DNA of 64,000 nt from Streptomyces sp. NBC_01198. GTDB taxonomy: Bacteria > Actinomycetota > Actinomycetes > Streptomycetales > Streptomycetaceae. The DNA lies in contig NZ_CP108568.1 of assembly GCF_036010485.1 (NCBI RefSeq), positions 7,852,047 to 7,916,046 of the forward strand, in the 5' to 3' direction. A model generated the notes under the pieces. It saw nothing but the letters and a program-made list of their open reading frames with translations, had not been told where the DNA came from and did not search any database. The translations under genes were made by a program, and so were the position numbers. Every line of letters starts with the position of its first letter. Within the stretch, counting starts at the first letter, position 1. Positions 9,084 to 17,308 of this stretch are shown here, piece after piece.

Positions 9084-9551
9084 TTACTGAGTGTTCAGGT
9101 GCCCATGAAGTTGAGCTCGAAGAGAGTGGGCTATTTGGTCTGCCTCGTCTGCGGTTACTCGCTCCTGTTCAGGTCGCCGAAGCAGATCGAAGATGCCGGG
9201 CCCACGATGCTCTGGTTGCAGATCTGCCATGCGCGGCACGATGTGGAAGTGCACATGCGGGAAGCCTTCGGCTTCGGCGAACTGCACGACGTAGGTCTTG
9301 GCGCAGCCAGTCATGCTCCGTAGGGCGCGTGAGAGCTTGACCTGCCACATCCCTAGGGCAGATGCCTCAGCGTTGGTGAGATCGTGAACCGCGGCAACGT
9401 GGCGCCGAGGCAGCAGCACCAGCCAGCCCGGCACTGCGGTGTTGATGGCGTGGGCCACCCGCCAGCGCTGGTCGTGAACCACGCACTCGCGTGGTGGCAG
9501 GTCGTCGAACTCTGCTTCCTTGCTGCATGCGTAGCAGTCGGGAGTCATCAT
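9084..9551 (-). CDS. HIT-family (histidine triad) nucleotide-binding protein
   Basis: A 155-residue protein. The N-terminus has a CYAC pair, as in many HIT proteins with a zinc site. The central WLVLLPRRHVAAVHDL matches the substrate-binding strand, and the histidine triad FPHVHFHIVPR (HxHxH) is complete. HIT enzymes hydrolyse nucleoside phosphoramidates or related phosphoanhydrides through the middle His. The start is ATG 9551 or 9548 (two adjacent Met codons). It appears intact and monocistronic. The IS5-type element that follows lies upstream of its promoter region, about 65 bp away. Confidence 0.9.
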   Translation of the reverse strand: MMTPDCYACSKEAEFDDLPPRECVVHDQRWRVAHAINTAVPGWLVLLPRRHVAAVHDLTNAEASALGMWQVKLSRALRSMTGCAKTYVVQFAEAEGFPHVHFHIVPRMADLQPEHRGPGIFDLLRRPEQERVTADEADQIAHSLRAQLHGHLNTQ

Positions 9552-9728
9552 GAACAGAGATCGTAGAACTGTGCTCTGCGAAACTCCTGTTGGCCTCAGC
9601 CACTAGTCACGCTAAGTCGCTGTTGTCGTTCCGAATTTGAGGGCGGCGTTTTCGCTGGTCAGGCATGGGTTGGGTAGTTCGGTGGGAGGTGTGGCCTGTC
9701 GGGTTGTCGCTCGCTGGGGGAGGCCGGG

Positions 9729-10232
9729 ATGGCGTCGGTTGTCGGACTGCTGGAACGGCACGAGGTTGCTGCTCGTCGTCGGGTCGACGGGCTGCGGGAG
9801 GAGGCCGACCGGATCCACGCCGAGTTGGCCGAGGCCGAGCAGGAATGGCGGGAGTGGTCGGTCGCCCGCAGGCGAGTCGACGCGGTGCTGGCTTCCGGCG
9901 GCGATGACCAGGCGGAAGCCTCCCAAAGCTCGCGGGATGCGGTGCAATCGAGGTCACAGGTGCCTGTGTGGCGCGAAGGGCTTGCCCGGTCGGTCCTGTC
10001 GGTGGACTACCAGCGGATCGTGCAGGCACTCGCCGACCGGTCCCGGCTTCATCAAGGGCCCTTGACCTGCCAGGAGATGGCCGCGGTGTTCGGGATGGAC
10101 GTGGTGCCGGCTCGGGTGGAGGCCTTGCGGGCGAAGGCGAAACGCCTGGTCGCGCGGGGATGGCTGACCGAGCCCTCACCAGGCCAGTTCACGCTGGCGA
10201 AGGGTGTTGCCGGGCCAGCCGGCGGGTCATGA
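9729..10232 (+). CDS. IS-A accessory protein: coiled coil plus winged-helix-like domain
   Basis: A 167-residue protein from ATG 9729 with a strong GGGGGAGG site. Residues about 5-55 are a heptad-rich coiled coil (LREEADRIHAELAEAEQE). Residues about 95-160 look like a winged helix-turn-helix (GPLTCQEMAAVFGM, then ALRAKAKRLVARGWL and the wing TEPSPGQFTLAKG). It is encoded convergently to the transposase and overlaps its 3' end by 44 bp. The same gene is in copy 2 (38065-38568), and a diverged homologue occurs in IS-C (45867-46379), so it is a stable part of this IS lineage. It is likely a DNA-binding partner or regulator of transposition; the function is inferred. Confidence 0.75.
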   Translation: MASVVGLLERHEVAARRRVDGLREEADRIHAELAEAEQEWREWSVARRRVDAVLASGGDDQAEASQSSRDAVQSRSQVPVWREGLARSVLSVDYQRIVQALADRSRLHQGPLTCQEMAAVFGMDVVPARVEALRAKAKRLVARGWLTEPSPGQFTLAKGVAGPAGGS

Positions 10233-10980
10233 GCAGGGTCATCGACCAGTAGACGATCGCCTCCGCGCTGGTGGTGCGGCGTTCGTAGTCGCGTGCCAGC
10301 CGGCGGGTGCGCATCAGCCAGGCGTTGGTGCGCTCAACGATCCACCGCTTGGGCAGGACCACGAAGCCGCGTCGGTCGTCGCTGCGTTTGACGATCTGCA
10401 GGACCAGCGCGAGGACGGCCAGGCAGTGCTCGACGAGGCTGCCGGTGTATCCGCCGTCTGCCCGGACCAGGACCAGACGATGATGCGCCTCGGTCACCCG
10501 CTGGAGCAGGACCTTCGCGGCGGTGCGGTCTCCGACGTCCGCAGCGGTGACCATCACGCCCAGCAGCAGGCCGAGACTGTCGACGACGAGGTGCCTTTTG
10601 CGGCCGTTGATCAGTTTCCCGCCGTCGAAGCCGCGGCTGTCGGAGCCGACGACCGCGTCCGCCTTGACCGACTGGGAGTCGATCACGGCGGCCGTCGGCT
10701 CGATGTCCCGCCCGGCACGGGTGCGGACCCGGTCGCGCAGCCGGTCGTGGAACTCCCCGATCAGGCCGCGGTCGCGCCAGCGGCGGAAGAACGCGTAGAC
10801 CCGGTCCCATGGCGGGAAATCGGCCGGCATCGCGCGCCACTTGATTCCGTTGTCGATCAGATACCGCACCGTGTCCAGTATGGCCCGGTGGCAATACGCC
10901 TCCGGCTGACCGCCGCGGCCACGCATCCAGCCCGGCACCGGCAGCAACGGCCGGACCACTTTCCACTCCGCGTCCGTCAT
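10189..10980 (-). CDS. IS5-family transposase (IS-A copy 1, N-terminally shortened)
   Basis: A DDE transposase: AVIDSQSVKAD holds the first Asp, LVRADGGYTGS the second, and KRWIVERTNAWL the catalytic Glu. It is 263 residues from MTDAEWKVV. In copy 2 the frame begins 42 residues earlier. In copy 1 a 16-bp deletion (about 11006) breaks that extension, so translation would have to begin at the internal ATG 10980. The N-terminal extension contains a conserved CDCLAHRFGNAADH stretch also present in IS-C, so its loss may weaken or abolish activity. Confidence 0.85.
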   Translation of the reverse strand: MTDAEWKVVRPLLPVPGWMRGRGGQPEAYCHRAILDTVRYLIDNGIKWRAMPADFPPWDRVYAFFRRWRDRGLIGEFHDRLRDRVRTRAGRDIEPTAAVIDSQSVKADAVVGSDSRGFDGGKLINGRKRHLVVDSLGLLLGVMVTAADVGDRTAAKVLLQRVTEAHHRLVLVRADGGYTGSLVEHCLAVLALVLQIVKRSDDRRGFVVLPKRWIVERTNAWLMRTRRLARDYERRTTSAEAIVYWSMTLLMTRRLARQHPSPA

Positions 10981-11237
10981 GTCCGACGGATACCGAGGCC
11001 GGCGGCGTTCCCGAACCGGTGTGCCAGGCAGTCACACCCCGGAGTGACCGAACTGGACGGCCCAGCCATCGACACGGAACACTCCAACACCGGGGCCTCC
11101 TGACGTTGTTCGTTGATTCGACACCATCGAACTGTTCAGAAGGCCCCACCCTTATGCACCGACCATGCCGTCACCACCCAAACGGGAACCCCGGTTCGAA
11201 GCCCACTCCCCAAGGCCGGAACGACAACAGCGACTTA

Positions 11238-12086
11238 GAAGTCGTCTCATTTGGAAGTTCGGTAATCTGCGGTCGTGGGGATCGTGGAGCGCCTGGTGCC
11301 AGATGAACTGTGGGAGTTTTTCCAGAGGGTCGTGCCGCCTGCGCCGTCGCGGCCGCAGGGTGGCGGCCGGCGTCGGTACGGAGACCGCGAGGTGCTGGCG
11401 GCCATCGTGTTCGTCGCCACCTCCGGCTGTACCTGGAGGCAGTTGCCGCCTTCCTTCGGACCATCGGGACCCACGGCCCACCGCCGGTTCACCGAATGGA
11501 GCAAGGCCCGGGTGTGGGCCAAGCTTCACCGCCTGGTCCTGGACGAACTCGGCGCACGCGGCGGGCTGGACTGGAGTCACTGCGCGATCGACTCGGTGAA
11601 CATGCGGGCTCTGAAAAGGGGGACCTGACAGGTCCGAATCCTGTCGATCGGGGCAAGTACGGCTCGAAGATCCACTTGATCACCGAGCGGACCGGTCTGC
11701 CCATATCCGTCGGGATCTCGGGGGCGAACCTGCACGACAGCCAGGCCCTCATCCCACTGGTCTGCGGCATTCCGCCGATCCGCTCCCAGCGCGGTCCGCG
11801 TCGCCGGCATCCCGCCAAACTGCACGCGGACAAGGGCTACGACTACAACCACCTGCGCAGATGGCTCGCCTTACGCGGGATCACGCACCGCATTGCCCGC
11901 AAAGGCATCGAGTCCTCCCAACGCCTCGGTCGTCATCGCTGGACCGTCGAACGCACCATGGCCTGGCTGGCCGGATGCCGCCGTCTGCACCGCCGGTACG
12001 AACGCAAAGCCGAGCACTTCCTCGCCTTCGCCAGCATCGCCTGCACTCTCATCTGCTACCGCAGACTCACCAAATGAGACGACTTT
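11238..12086 (+). mobile_element. IS5-family element IS-B (IS427-like)
   Basis: The inverted ends are AAGTCGTCTCATTTGG (11240-11255) and CCAAATGAGACGACTT (12070-12085). TTA is duplicated on both sides (11235-11237 and 12087-12089), the expected 3-bp target. The element is 849 bp with one frameshifted transposase gene. Its left target duplication is the same TTA that abuts IS-A copy 1, so the two elements are in direct contact. Confidence 0.9.
11275..12077 (+). CDS. IS5-family transposase, orfA/orfB joined by -1 frameshift (IS-B)
   Basis: The first frame (11275-11628) gives the N-terminal DNA-binding part (VPDELWEFFQRVVPP, GCTWRQLPPSFG) and the first catalytic Asp (HCAIDSVNMRAL). It stops at TGA 11626. 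The second frame overlaps it and runs to 12077 with YGSKIHLITERTGLP, the second Asp in LHADKGYDYNH, and Glu in RWTVERTMAWL. The overlap carries CTGAAAAGGGGGACC at 11611-11625. A -1 slip on A-AAA-AGG-GGG joins the frames in the phase seen, the normal expression mode of the IS427 group. The gene is therefore probably intact. Confidence 0.85.
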
Positions 12087-12192
12087 TTAGGGGGTGTGTG
12101 GTAGAGGCGGCGCGCCTGCGGTGCGGTGCCGTCGGCGCGCTGGTGCGCACTGCGGTGCGGTCGGTGCGGTTCATCGTCCGGCGGCGGTGCGC

Positions 12193-12660
12193 CTACGCGA
12201 TGGTGAAGCGCACCGGGTGCGCACCGGCCGGTGCGGGGTGCGCATCGAGGGCCTGGCCGACGCCGGCCGCTTCCAGCTGGCGGAGGATGTCGGCGACGTC
12301 CTCGTGGTCCTCGGTGAGGATCTGCTCGGTGAAGGCGATGACCGAGCGGGCGATGCCCTGCGCCGCGTCGGGCCCGGTCTGCTCCCAGGTGTGCAGGGTG
12401 GTGAGGAAGACCCGTCCCAGGGCCTCCAGCGCGAAGGTGTCCTCGCACGCCTCGCCGGTGTCCGGTCCGGGCAGCGCGGTGACCGGGACGACGATCTGCG
12501 TCGCGGCGTCCACGAGCAGCGCGGCCAGCCGCGGTTCGGCCGCGGCGAACTCAGCGGCGGCTTCGGTGTCGCCGGCCTGGACCGCCCGCAGGTAGGCGAA
12601 GGCGCTGATGGCCGCGTGCGGGGTCATCGGGGCGAGCGGCGCAACACTGGGCTGGGACAT
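12193..12660 (-). CDS. Hypothetical helical protein, 155 residues
   Basis: The start is ATG 12660, with GAGGAGC seven bases upstream. The sequence is almost all alpha-helical and alanine-rich (EAAAEFAAAEPRLAALL), acidic, with no signal peptide or membrane segment. It looks like a small soluble four-helix protein, typical of Streptomyces plasmid cargo. The family is not recognised. It is divergent from the 396-residue gene at 12947. Confidence 0.6.
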   Translation of the reverse strand: MSQPSVAPLAPMTPHAAISAFAYLRAVQAGDTEAAAEFAAAEPRLAALLVDAATQIVVPVTALPGPDTGEACEDTFALEALGRVFLTTLHTWEQTGPDAAQGIARSVIAFTEQILTEDHEDVADILRQLEAAGVGQALDAHPAPAGAHPVRFTIA

Positions 12661-12946
12661 GGACAAGCTCCTCACGTACGGGCCGCCCCGCTGATCGAGC
12701 GCGGCCTCACCAGCGATGCTCGAACTGCGGCCCTGTGGACAGAGTGCGTGCACCGGGGAAGAGATCTCCGTCTTGCGACTGAGCGGCCTGGCGGCGTGGG
12801 GCGGGCGTCAGCTCCATGAGGCGCGGCCGACAGCAATCCCGCTGACATGAGGGCCGACCCGAGTCCAGGATTTGGGCGGCGAGCCTGTCGGTGACCGGGT
12901 AGTTTCATCCCGAATCACCCGCCAACCAGCCCATGAATGAGGACCG

Positions 12947-14137
12947 TTGCCCAGCGAGATGTTCCGGGTTCTGCCGTCGTTGCCCAGCAACCTGCAAGAT
13001 CAACTGGACGAAGCCCAGATGGCGTTGCTCCTGGAGATCGCCACACCATACGCGCAAGGCGGTGCCTGGCCGGTCTGGCACTACGTCGTCGGGCAGATGG
13101 ACAAGCGCGGCCTGGACGCCCAGGAGGTGATCGCGTCCCTTCCGCGGGTGGGTTCCTCCGGAACGCTGGGGCCGTCGTACGGATTCACCGCCGGGCACGA
13201 CTGGCGGATGATCCGCGACAACGACAAGGTCGCGCTGACCGTCGCCGCCGCACTGCCGCTGGAAGGCCTGCGCGGCATGCTCGCCAACCCGTTCCTGCGC
13301 ACCCTTGGCCACATGATCAAGCTGCAGCGCGAGGCCGTGCCGTCTCCCACCGAGGTCACCCAGACCTGGCTGGAATCGAAGGATCTGCTCCGCGCGATCC
13401 CCGGCATGGACCCGCGCTTCGTGGCCGTACTGCCCGAAATCTTGGGCATCGAGCCGGCGACCCGGGGCGGCAGCTCCAGCGGTCCGAACCCCGGTGACCC
13501 GTCCTGGCGCAAGGAGATCACGCGCGAGGTCCTGCGCTACGCCGACGCCCTGAACCTGACCGCGTACGTGGCGAAGGTCGGTGAACTCACCGTCCAGCAG
13601 GTCGTCAACGCCCAGCGCGCCTATCCCGGCGCGGACCTCTCAGGCGCCTACGGGCAGCAGTTCGCACTGACGCCGGCAGTAGAGGAGCAGACGGCTGTTG
13701 AGCAGGCCGAGGAGCCCGAGCCGTACGTCGACATCCGCCACATCAAGGATTGGGAGCAGGCCGCGGCCGCGGCGAAGTGGGACGTTAGCAGGCTGTCGGC
13801 GCTCGCCAACGACTTGAACGCCTGCTACGCCCAGGAGCGGCCCCTTTCCTGCCTCATGCAGATCCGAGCGATCATGGACCATATCCCGCCGCTCTTCGGA
13901 CACCACCTGTTTTCGCAGGTCGCCTCCCAGTTCCCGGGCATCCGGACGGACAAGGCGTACGTAAAGGCGCTGAGCGACAACCGACTGCTGGGCGACGACG
14001 TCCTGCACCGACACATCGGCGAGCAACTGCCGCGCATCACCATGCACGAGGTGCCTGCTCGTATTTTTCTCGACGCGCTGCTGCGCGGTGTCGTCACCGT
14101 GCTGCGCACAGCAGCCGAAGAGCAGGTCGAAGTCTGA
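12947..14137 (+). CDS. Hypothetical two-domain protein, 396 residues
   Basis: The start is probably TTG 12947, behind GAGGA; ATG 12959 is the alternative. The N-terminal 100 residues (LDEAQMALLLEIATPYAQGG, WPVWHYV, LDAQEVIASLP) look like a helical DNA- or partner-binding domain. The middle is a helical repeat region. The C-terminal 120 residues (LSALANDLNACYAQ, IRAIMDHIPPLFG, FSQVASQF) match a helical domain that I remember from many uncharacterised bacterial proteins of mobile and defence loci (recalled resemblance, no search). The gene is convergent with the SIR2-domain gene. No catalytic residue can be assigned. Confidence 0.65.
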   Translation: MPSEMFRVLPSLPSNLQDQLDEAQMALLLEIATPYAQGGAWPVWHYVVGQMDKRGLDAQEVIASLPRVGSSGTLGPSYGFTAGHDWRMIRDNDKVALTVAAALPLEGLRGMLANPFLRTLGHMIKLQREAVPSPTEVTQTWLESKDLLRAIPGMDPRFVAVLPEILGIEPATRGGSSSGPNPGDPSWRKEITREVLRYADALNLTAYVAKVGELTVQQVVNAQRAYPGADLSGAYGQQFALTPAVEEQTAVEQAEEPEPYVDIRHIKDWEQAAAAAKWDVSRLSALANDLNACYAQERPLSCLMQIRAIMDHIPPLFGHHLFSQVASQFPGIRTDKAYVKALSDNRLLGDDVLHRHIGEQLPRITMHEVPARIFLDALLRGVVTVLRTAAEEQVEV

Positions 14138-14153
14138 TCGAGCTGGTCGTACG

Positions 14154-14280
14154 GCTCAGGCAATGCCGCGGTCTACGGCGGGCGCGGTTCCCAGCGGCCG
14201 GTCGGGCCGGGTGAAGTCGCGGCCAGCGTGGCAGTCGCCGCGTTGCACGATGGGGACCGGGCCGATGTGTGAAATGCGCC
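14154..14280 (-). pseudogene. DUF6233 remnant
   Basis: The reverse strand reads VQRGDCHAGRDFTRP directly followed by DRPLGTAP and a stop. The family hallmark HRGDC..RDVSRP and the terminal CRPDRPLG are joined, with the intervening 20-odd residues deleted. There is no upstream coding sequence for the rest of the domain. It lies between the convergent 3' ends of the 396-residue gene and the SIR2 gene. Confidence 0.6.
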
Positions 14281-14322
14281 CCGGCTAATCGACCTTCCGG
14301 TTGCCGGGCGACGGGTCAGGGG

Positions 14323-16170
14323 TCATCCGTGTAGGTGTCTGGTCTGGGTCCTCCACGTGGCGAGCTTGTCGAAGGCGGCGGTGGCGCGGTCCGGGTCGCC
14401 GCTGAAGGCACCTGCGGCGATGAGGGGCCAGGCGGGGGCGATCTCCGCGCGGACGGCTGTGCTGGGGCCGTCGTTGTCCCAGCCCCACTCGCCGTCGCTG
14501 GCGAACTTGCCGTTCCAGGCGTCACCGAGGGGCTGGTCGAGGGCGATGAGCGAGGTGAGCAGTTCAAAGCGGCTGCAGGCGGCTTGGAAGGGGCGGTCGT
14601 CCGGGGCGATGGCACGCAGCGGTTCGCGTATTTCTCGGCGGAGCAACTCGGATTGCGGGTAGAGCCATTTTCCGCCGGGGTTGGGGCGGGAGATCTCGTG
14701 GATGCCGGGCTCGTCGAGAACCCGCCAGGGGTGGAGGCAGTAGGCGGAGTTGAGCGGCCGGTTCGCGTTCGAGGAGGAGGTGAAGACCGGCTCGGTCAGC
14801 AGCCGGTGCAGAAGTTGCTCACGATGGGCGAGGACGGCGGACACGCCGATGGCCCAGGTCGCCAGGAGCGCTGGGTAGTGCCGCAGTTTGTCCAGACCCT
14901 CGAAGTACGGTCCGTTGATGATGCCCTCGCGGACGAGCAGCAGTCGCTGGACGGAGTTGAGCCACCTGTCGTCGTGGAATCCGTCGTCGTGGAAGACGCC
15001 GATCGCCAGCAGGTGCAGCAGGGTGTCGGTGTCGGCGCGATAGCTGACCGCATTCGCGGCGAACTGGGCGGGGAATTCGGCGGGACTGGCGGTGGTGACG
15101 GGGTAGCGGTCTGAGGCGATGCGGCGCACGGTGTCGCTGGTGGTGCCGTCGATCAGGTCGTGGACCTCGATGCGGCGGACGGGGTCGGGCAGGGCGCGCT
15201 TGAGGCGGGCGACGGCGATGTCACGGGTGACGGGGGCGTCGGATGCGGAGTCCAGGGCGTCCAGCCGGGCGACGAGGCCGGGGAAGAGTTCGTCGGCGGT
15301 CAGGCCGGGGATGAGGGTGGCCTGGTGCTGGGCGGTGAGTCGGCGGGCGGCGTCGCCCATGGCGCCGTAGTGGGACCAGAACATCGGGTAGCGGCGCGAG
15401 CGGGTGCCCTCGACGGACTTCACCAGTGCGTGGTCCCAGTCGGCGGACCAGCCGCACACGATCAGCCCGTACTCGTCCAGCACCCGGTCGAGGAACTGCT
15501 GCTGGGCGTCGGGATAGGCGGACAGCTCATCCACGGTGTTGCGGGAGTCCAGGTCGAGGTAGTCACCGTGCAGCTTGATGACGGTGGCGCGGCTGTGAGC
15601 GAGCGGGGTCGCGCCTTCGTACCCGCCGGGCTGGTGGATGAACTGCGGGGAGATCCCGATATCGGTCAGTGCCCGCTCGGTGAGGTTGTCGAAGTTCGTG
15701 GTGACGATGACCCGCACACTGCCCCGGGCCACCAGCTGCGCGATGGCCTTGTGCGCGGCCCCGGGCACCTTCAGCCCCTGCTCGCGGTCGTCGTCGTCCG
15801 CCTCGAAGTACCGGGCGAGCTGGGCCTGCCGGGCACTTGGGGCGGGAGCGAGCGCGCCCAGAAGGGAGGAGTAGCCGAGATCGCCGTCGCCGTGCTGCGC
15901 CCACCATGCCTCGGGATCGGAGGCGGCGTCCTCGCCGGCGGTGGGGGAGCCAGGGTCCTGCGCGGTGGCGGCGCGGCGGACGAGGTCGGTGACGATGCCC
16001 CAGCCGGTCTTGACGCCCGCTCCGGTGGAGATGCCGGAGCCGAGCAGCAGCGCGTAGACGCCGGGGCTGGCGTGCACGGCAGTGGCCATGGTGACCATCG
16101 GGTCGAATGACAGGCCCGTTCCGGCCCTGGGGCTCGCTGTGAACCCTGATGCGGAAGTGGCGGTGGTCAT
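14323..16170 (-). CDS. SIR2-domain protein, probable antiphage NADase
   Basis: A 615-residue protein from ATG 16170 behind GGGGGGA. The N-terminal SIR2-like fold has the nucleotide loop LLGSGISTGAG (41-52), TTNFDN (157-162), the KLHGD motif (199-203) and VCGWSADWD (238-246). These belong to the SIR2 branch found in bacterial defence (Thoeris ThsA, Dsr and SIR2-only systems), which degrades NAD+ on phage infection, rather than protein deacylases, which also carry a zinc module that is absent here. The C-terminal 300 residues are helical and probably sense the trigger or oligomerise. There is no obvious partner in an operon; the 396-residue gene is convergent. I am confident of the fold; the defence role is inferred. 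Confidence 0.8.
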   Translation of the reverse strand: MTTATSASGFTASPRAGTGLSFDPMVTMATAVHASPGVYALLLGSGISTGAGVKTGWGIVTDLVRRAATAQDPGSPTAGEDAASDPEAWWAQHGDGDLGYSSLLGALAPAPSARQAQLARYFEADDDDREQGLKVPGAAHKAIAQLVARGSVRVIVTTNFDNLTERALTDIGISPQFIHQPGGYEGATPLAHSRATVIKLHGDYLDLDSRNTVDELSAYPDAQQQFLDRVLDEYGLIVCGWSADWDHALVKSVEGTRSRRYPMFWSHYGAMGDAARRLTAQHQATLIPGLTADELFPGLVARLDALDSASDAPVTRDIAVARLKRALPDPVRRIEVHDLIDGTTSDTVRRIASDRYPVTTASPAEFPAQFAANAVSYRADTDTLLHLLAIGVFHDDGFHDDRWLNSVQRLLLVREGIINGPYFEGLDKLRHYPALLATWAIGVSAVLAHREQLLHRLLTEPVFTSSSNANRPLNSAYCLHPWRVLDEPGIHEISRPNPGGKWLYPQSELLRREIREPLRAIAPDDRPFQAACSRFELLTSLIALDQPLGDAWNGKFASDGEWGWDNDGPSTAVRAEIAPAWPLIAAGAFSGDPDRATAAFDKLATWRTQTRHLHG

Positions 16171-16335
16171 GCTTGAGTCCCCCCTGAACCTACCGTTTGG
16201 CCGGCCCGAGCCGACCTGGAGATTCACCCTAGCATCATTATCGTCATCATGACATTAACTTGTACGTGATGCGAATCCGCAACGGATGACCGGTTTGCCC
16301 GGCCCGGTGAGACGGCGCCGCGTCATGATTGACGG

Positions 16336-16836
16336 CTACGCCGCTGCGATGCCCAGCGGCCGGTCCGGGCGGCAGACGGCGCAGGGTGCGGCGTCCGGGC
16401 GCGTCAGGACGGTGCGGGCCTGCTCGGTGCCGGCGGGCCGGGAGACGTCGCGCACGGCGCGGCAGTCGCCGCGGTGCACGATCCGGGCCGGGCCGACGGT
16501 GGTCCCGAAGTAGACGGGTTCCTCGATCCGCCACCGCGCCGGGACGCCGTACCGCTCGGTGGGCACGCCGTCGTAGGACTGCCCCTCGATGGGCTGGCAG
16601 GCGCCGGCTGGCGCGCGGAAGTCGACCGCGGCCGGGACCGCCAGGAGCCGGCCCCGCTCGCTGCCCTGGCTGGGCAGGTGGATCTGCAGGTCGAACCACC
16701 ACGACGTATCGGCCTCCTGGCGGCGGCCCTTCACCACGGCGAACAGCACCTGGTGGTCCGGGAGCTCCACCTTCACCAGCGGCCCGTCAGCCTGCGGCAG
16801 CGCCGCCTCCTGGTCCTGCTGCTGGTCCTCACCCAT
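16336..16836 (-). CDS. DUF6233-family protein, full length
   Basis: A 166-residue protein starting at ATG 16836 (MGEDQQQDQEA). The N-terminal beta-rich domain includes VKVELPDHQVLFAVVKGRR and WWFDLQIHLP. An RWRIEEPVYF strand leads to the C-terminal signature HRGDCRAVRDVSRP, TEQARTVL, CAVCRPDRPLG. The two C-terminal cysteines of CAVC plus the upstream Cys and His may bind zinc. The family is almost confined to Streptomyces; its function is unknown. This is the only complete member among five DUF6233 loci in the window. Confidence 0.8.
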   Translation of the reverse strand: MGEDQQQDQEAALPQADGPLVKVELPDHQVLFAVVKGRRQEADTSWWFDLQIHLPSQGSERGRLLAVPAAVDFRAPAGACQPIEGQSYDGVPTERYGVPARWRIEEPVYFGTTVGPARIVHRGDCRAVRDVSRPAGTEQARTVLTRPDAAPCAVCRPDRPLGIAAA

Positions 16837-17308
16837 GGAACGAATGCTAGTTCGATTCCCTGGTGGAACGCGCGGCGGAGGAACTGTGGAACGCGGGCGC
16901 GCATCCGCTGCCGGGGGTGTTCCACGGAGGCCGCTGGTGCAGGTCGCGGGCTCGGAGCGCTGGAAAGCGGTGGACCGGACGGGCGGCTGCCCGGGGCGGA
17001 TACCGGAATCGGTGGGGAACAGGGATAACACCGCTAATAGTCATGAACACCAATGGAACGGTGGGGGAGGGTGGGGAACGGCGGATACCGCGCGCCCCCG
17101 GTTCGGTGGCCGCCCCCTGGCCCTGGCCCGCCGGACGTGGCGTTTCCCCTGGACCGCTCCTGCTGCGGCCGTCGATCAGGCCGCGGACAAGGGGTGGTTT
17201 TCCACGATGGCGCCTGCCCAGGCGCACGCGGCATCGCTTTCTGCCGTGCGCACCGGGCCGCGCCCTCCATCCGGGGGGCGCGGAGCCGACCGGCAGGAGA
17301 AGACCACC
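16837..17308. other. Intergenic region between divergent genes
   Basis: No gene is supported. It should hold the promoters of the divergent DUF6233 and replication-relaxation genes. A long frame running through it is continuous with the latter gene but has no start signal and is low-complexity. Confidence 0.5.

Larger units (their letters stand above)
9616..11234 (-). mobile_element. IS5-family element IS-A, copy 1 (two genes)
   Basis: The perfect terminal inverted repeats start GTCGCTGTTGTCGTTCCG at 9616 and end with the reverse complement at 11234. The flanking trinucleotides are TAA (9613-9615) and TTA (11235-11237), of the TNA type usual for IS427-like IS5 members, but not identical. The element is 1619 bp, longer than a one-gene IS5 element, because it carries a second, convergent gene. 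A second copy (37047-38680) is nearly identical but 15 bp longer. Copy 1 lacks 16 bp near 11006, upstream of the transposase ATG, and has one extra G in the run near 9720. Confidence 0.9.
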
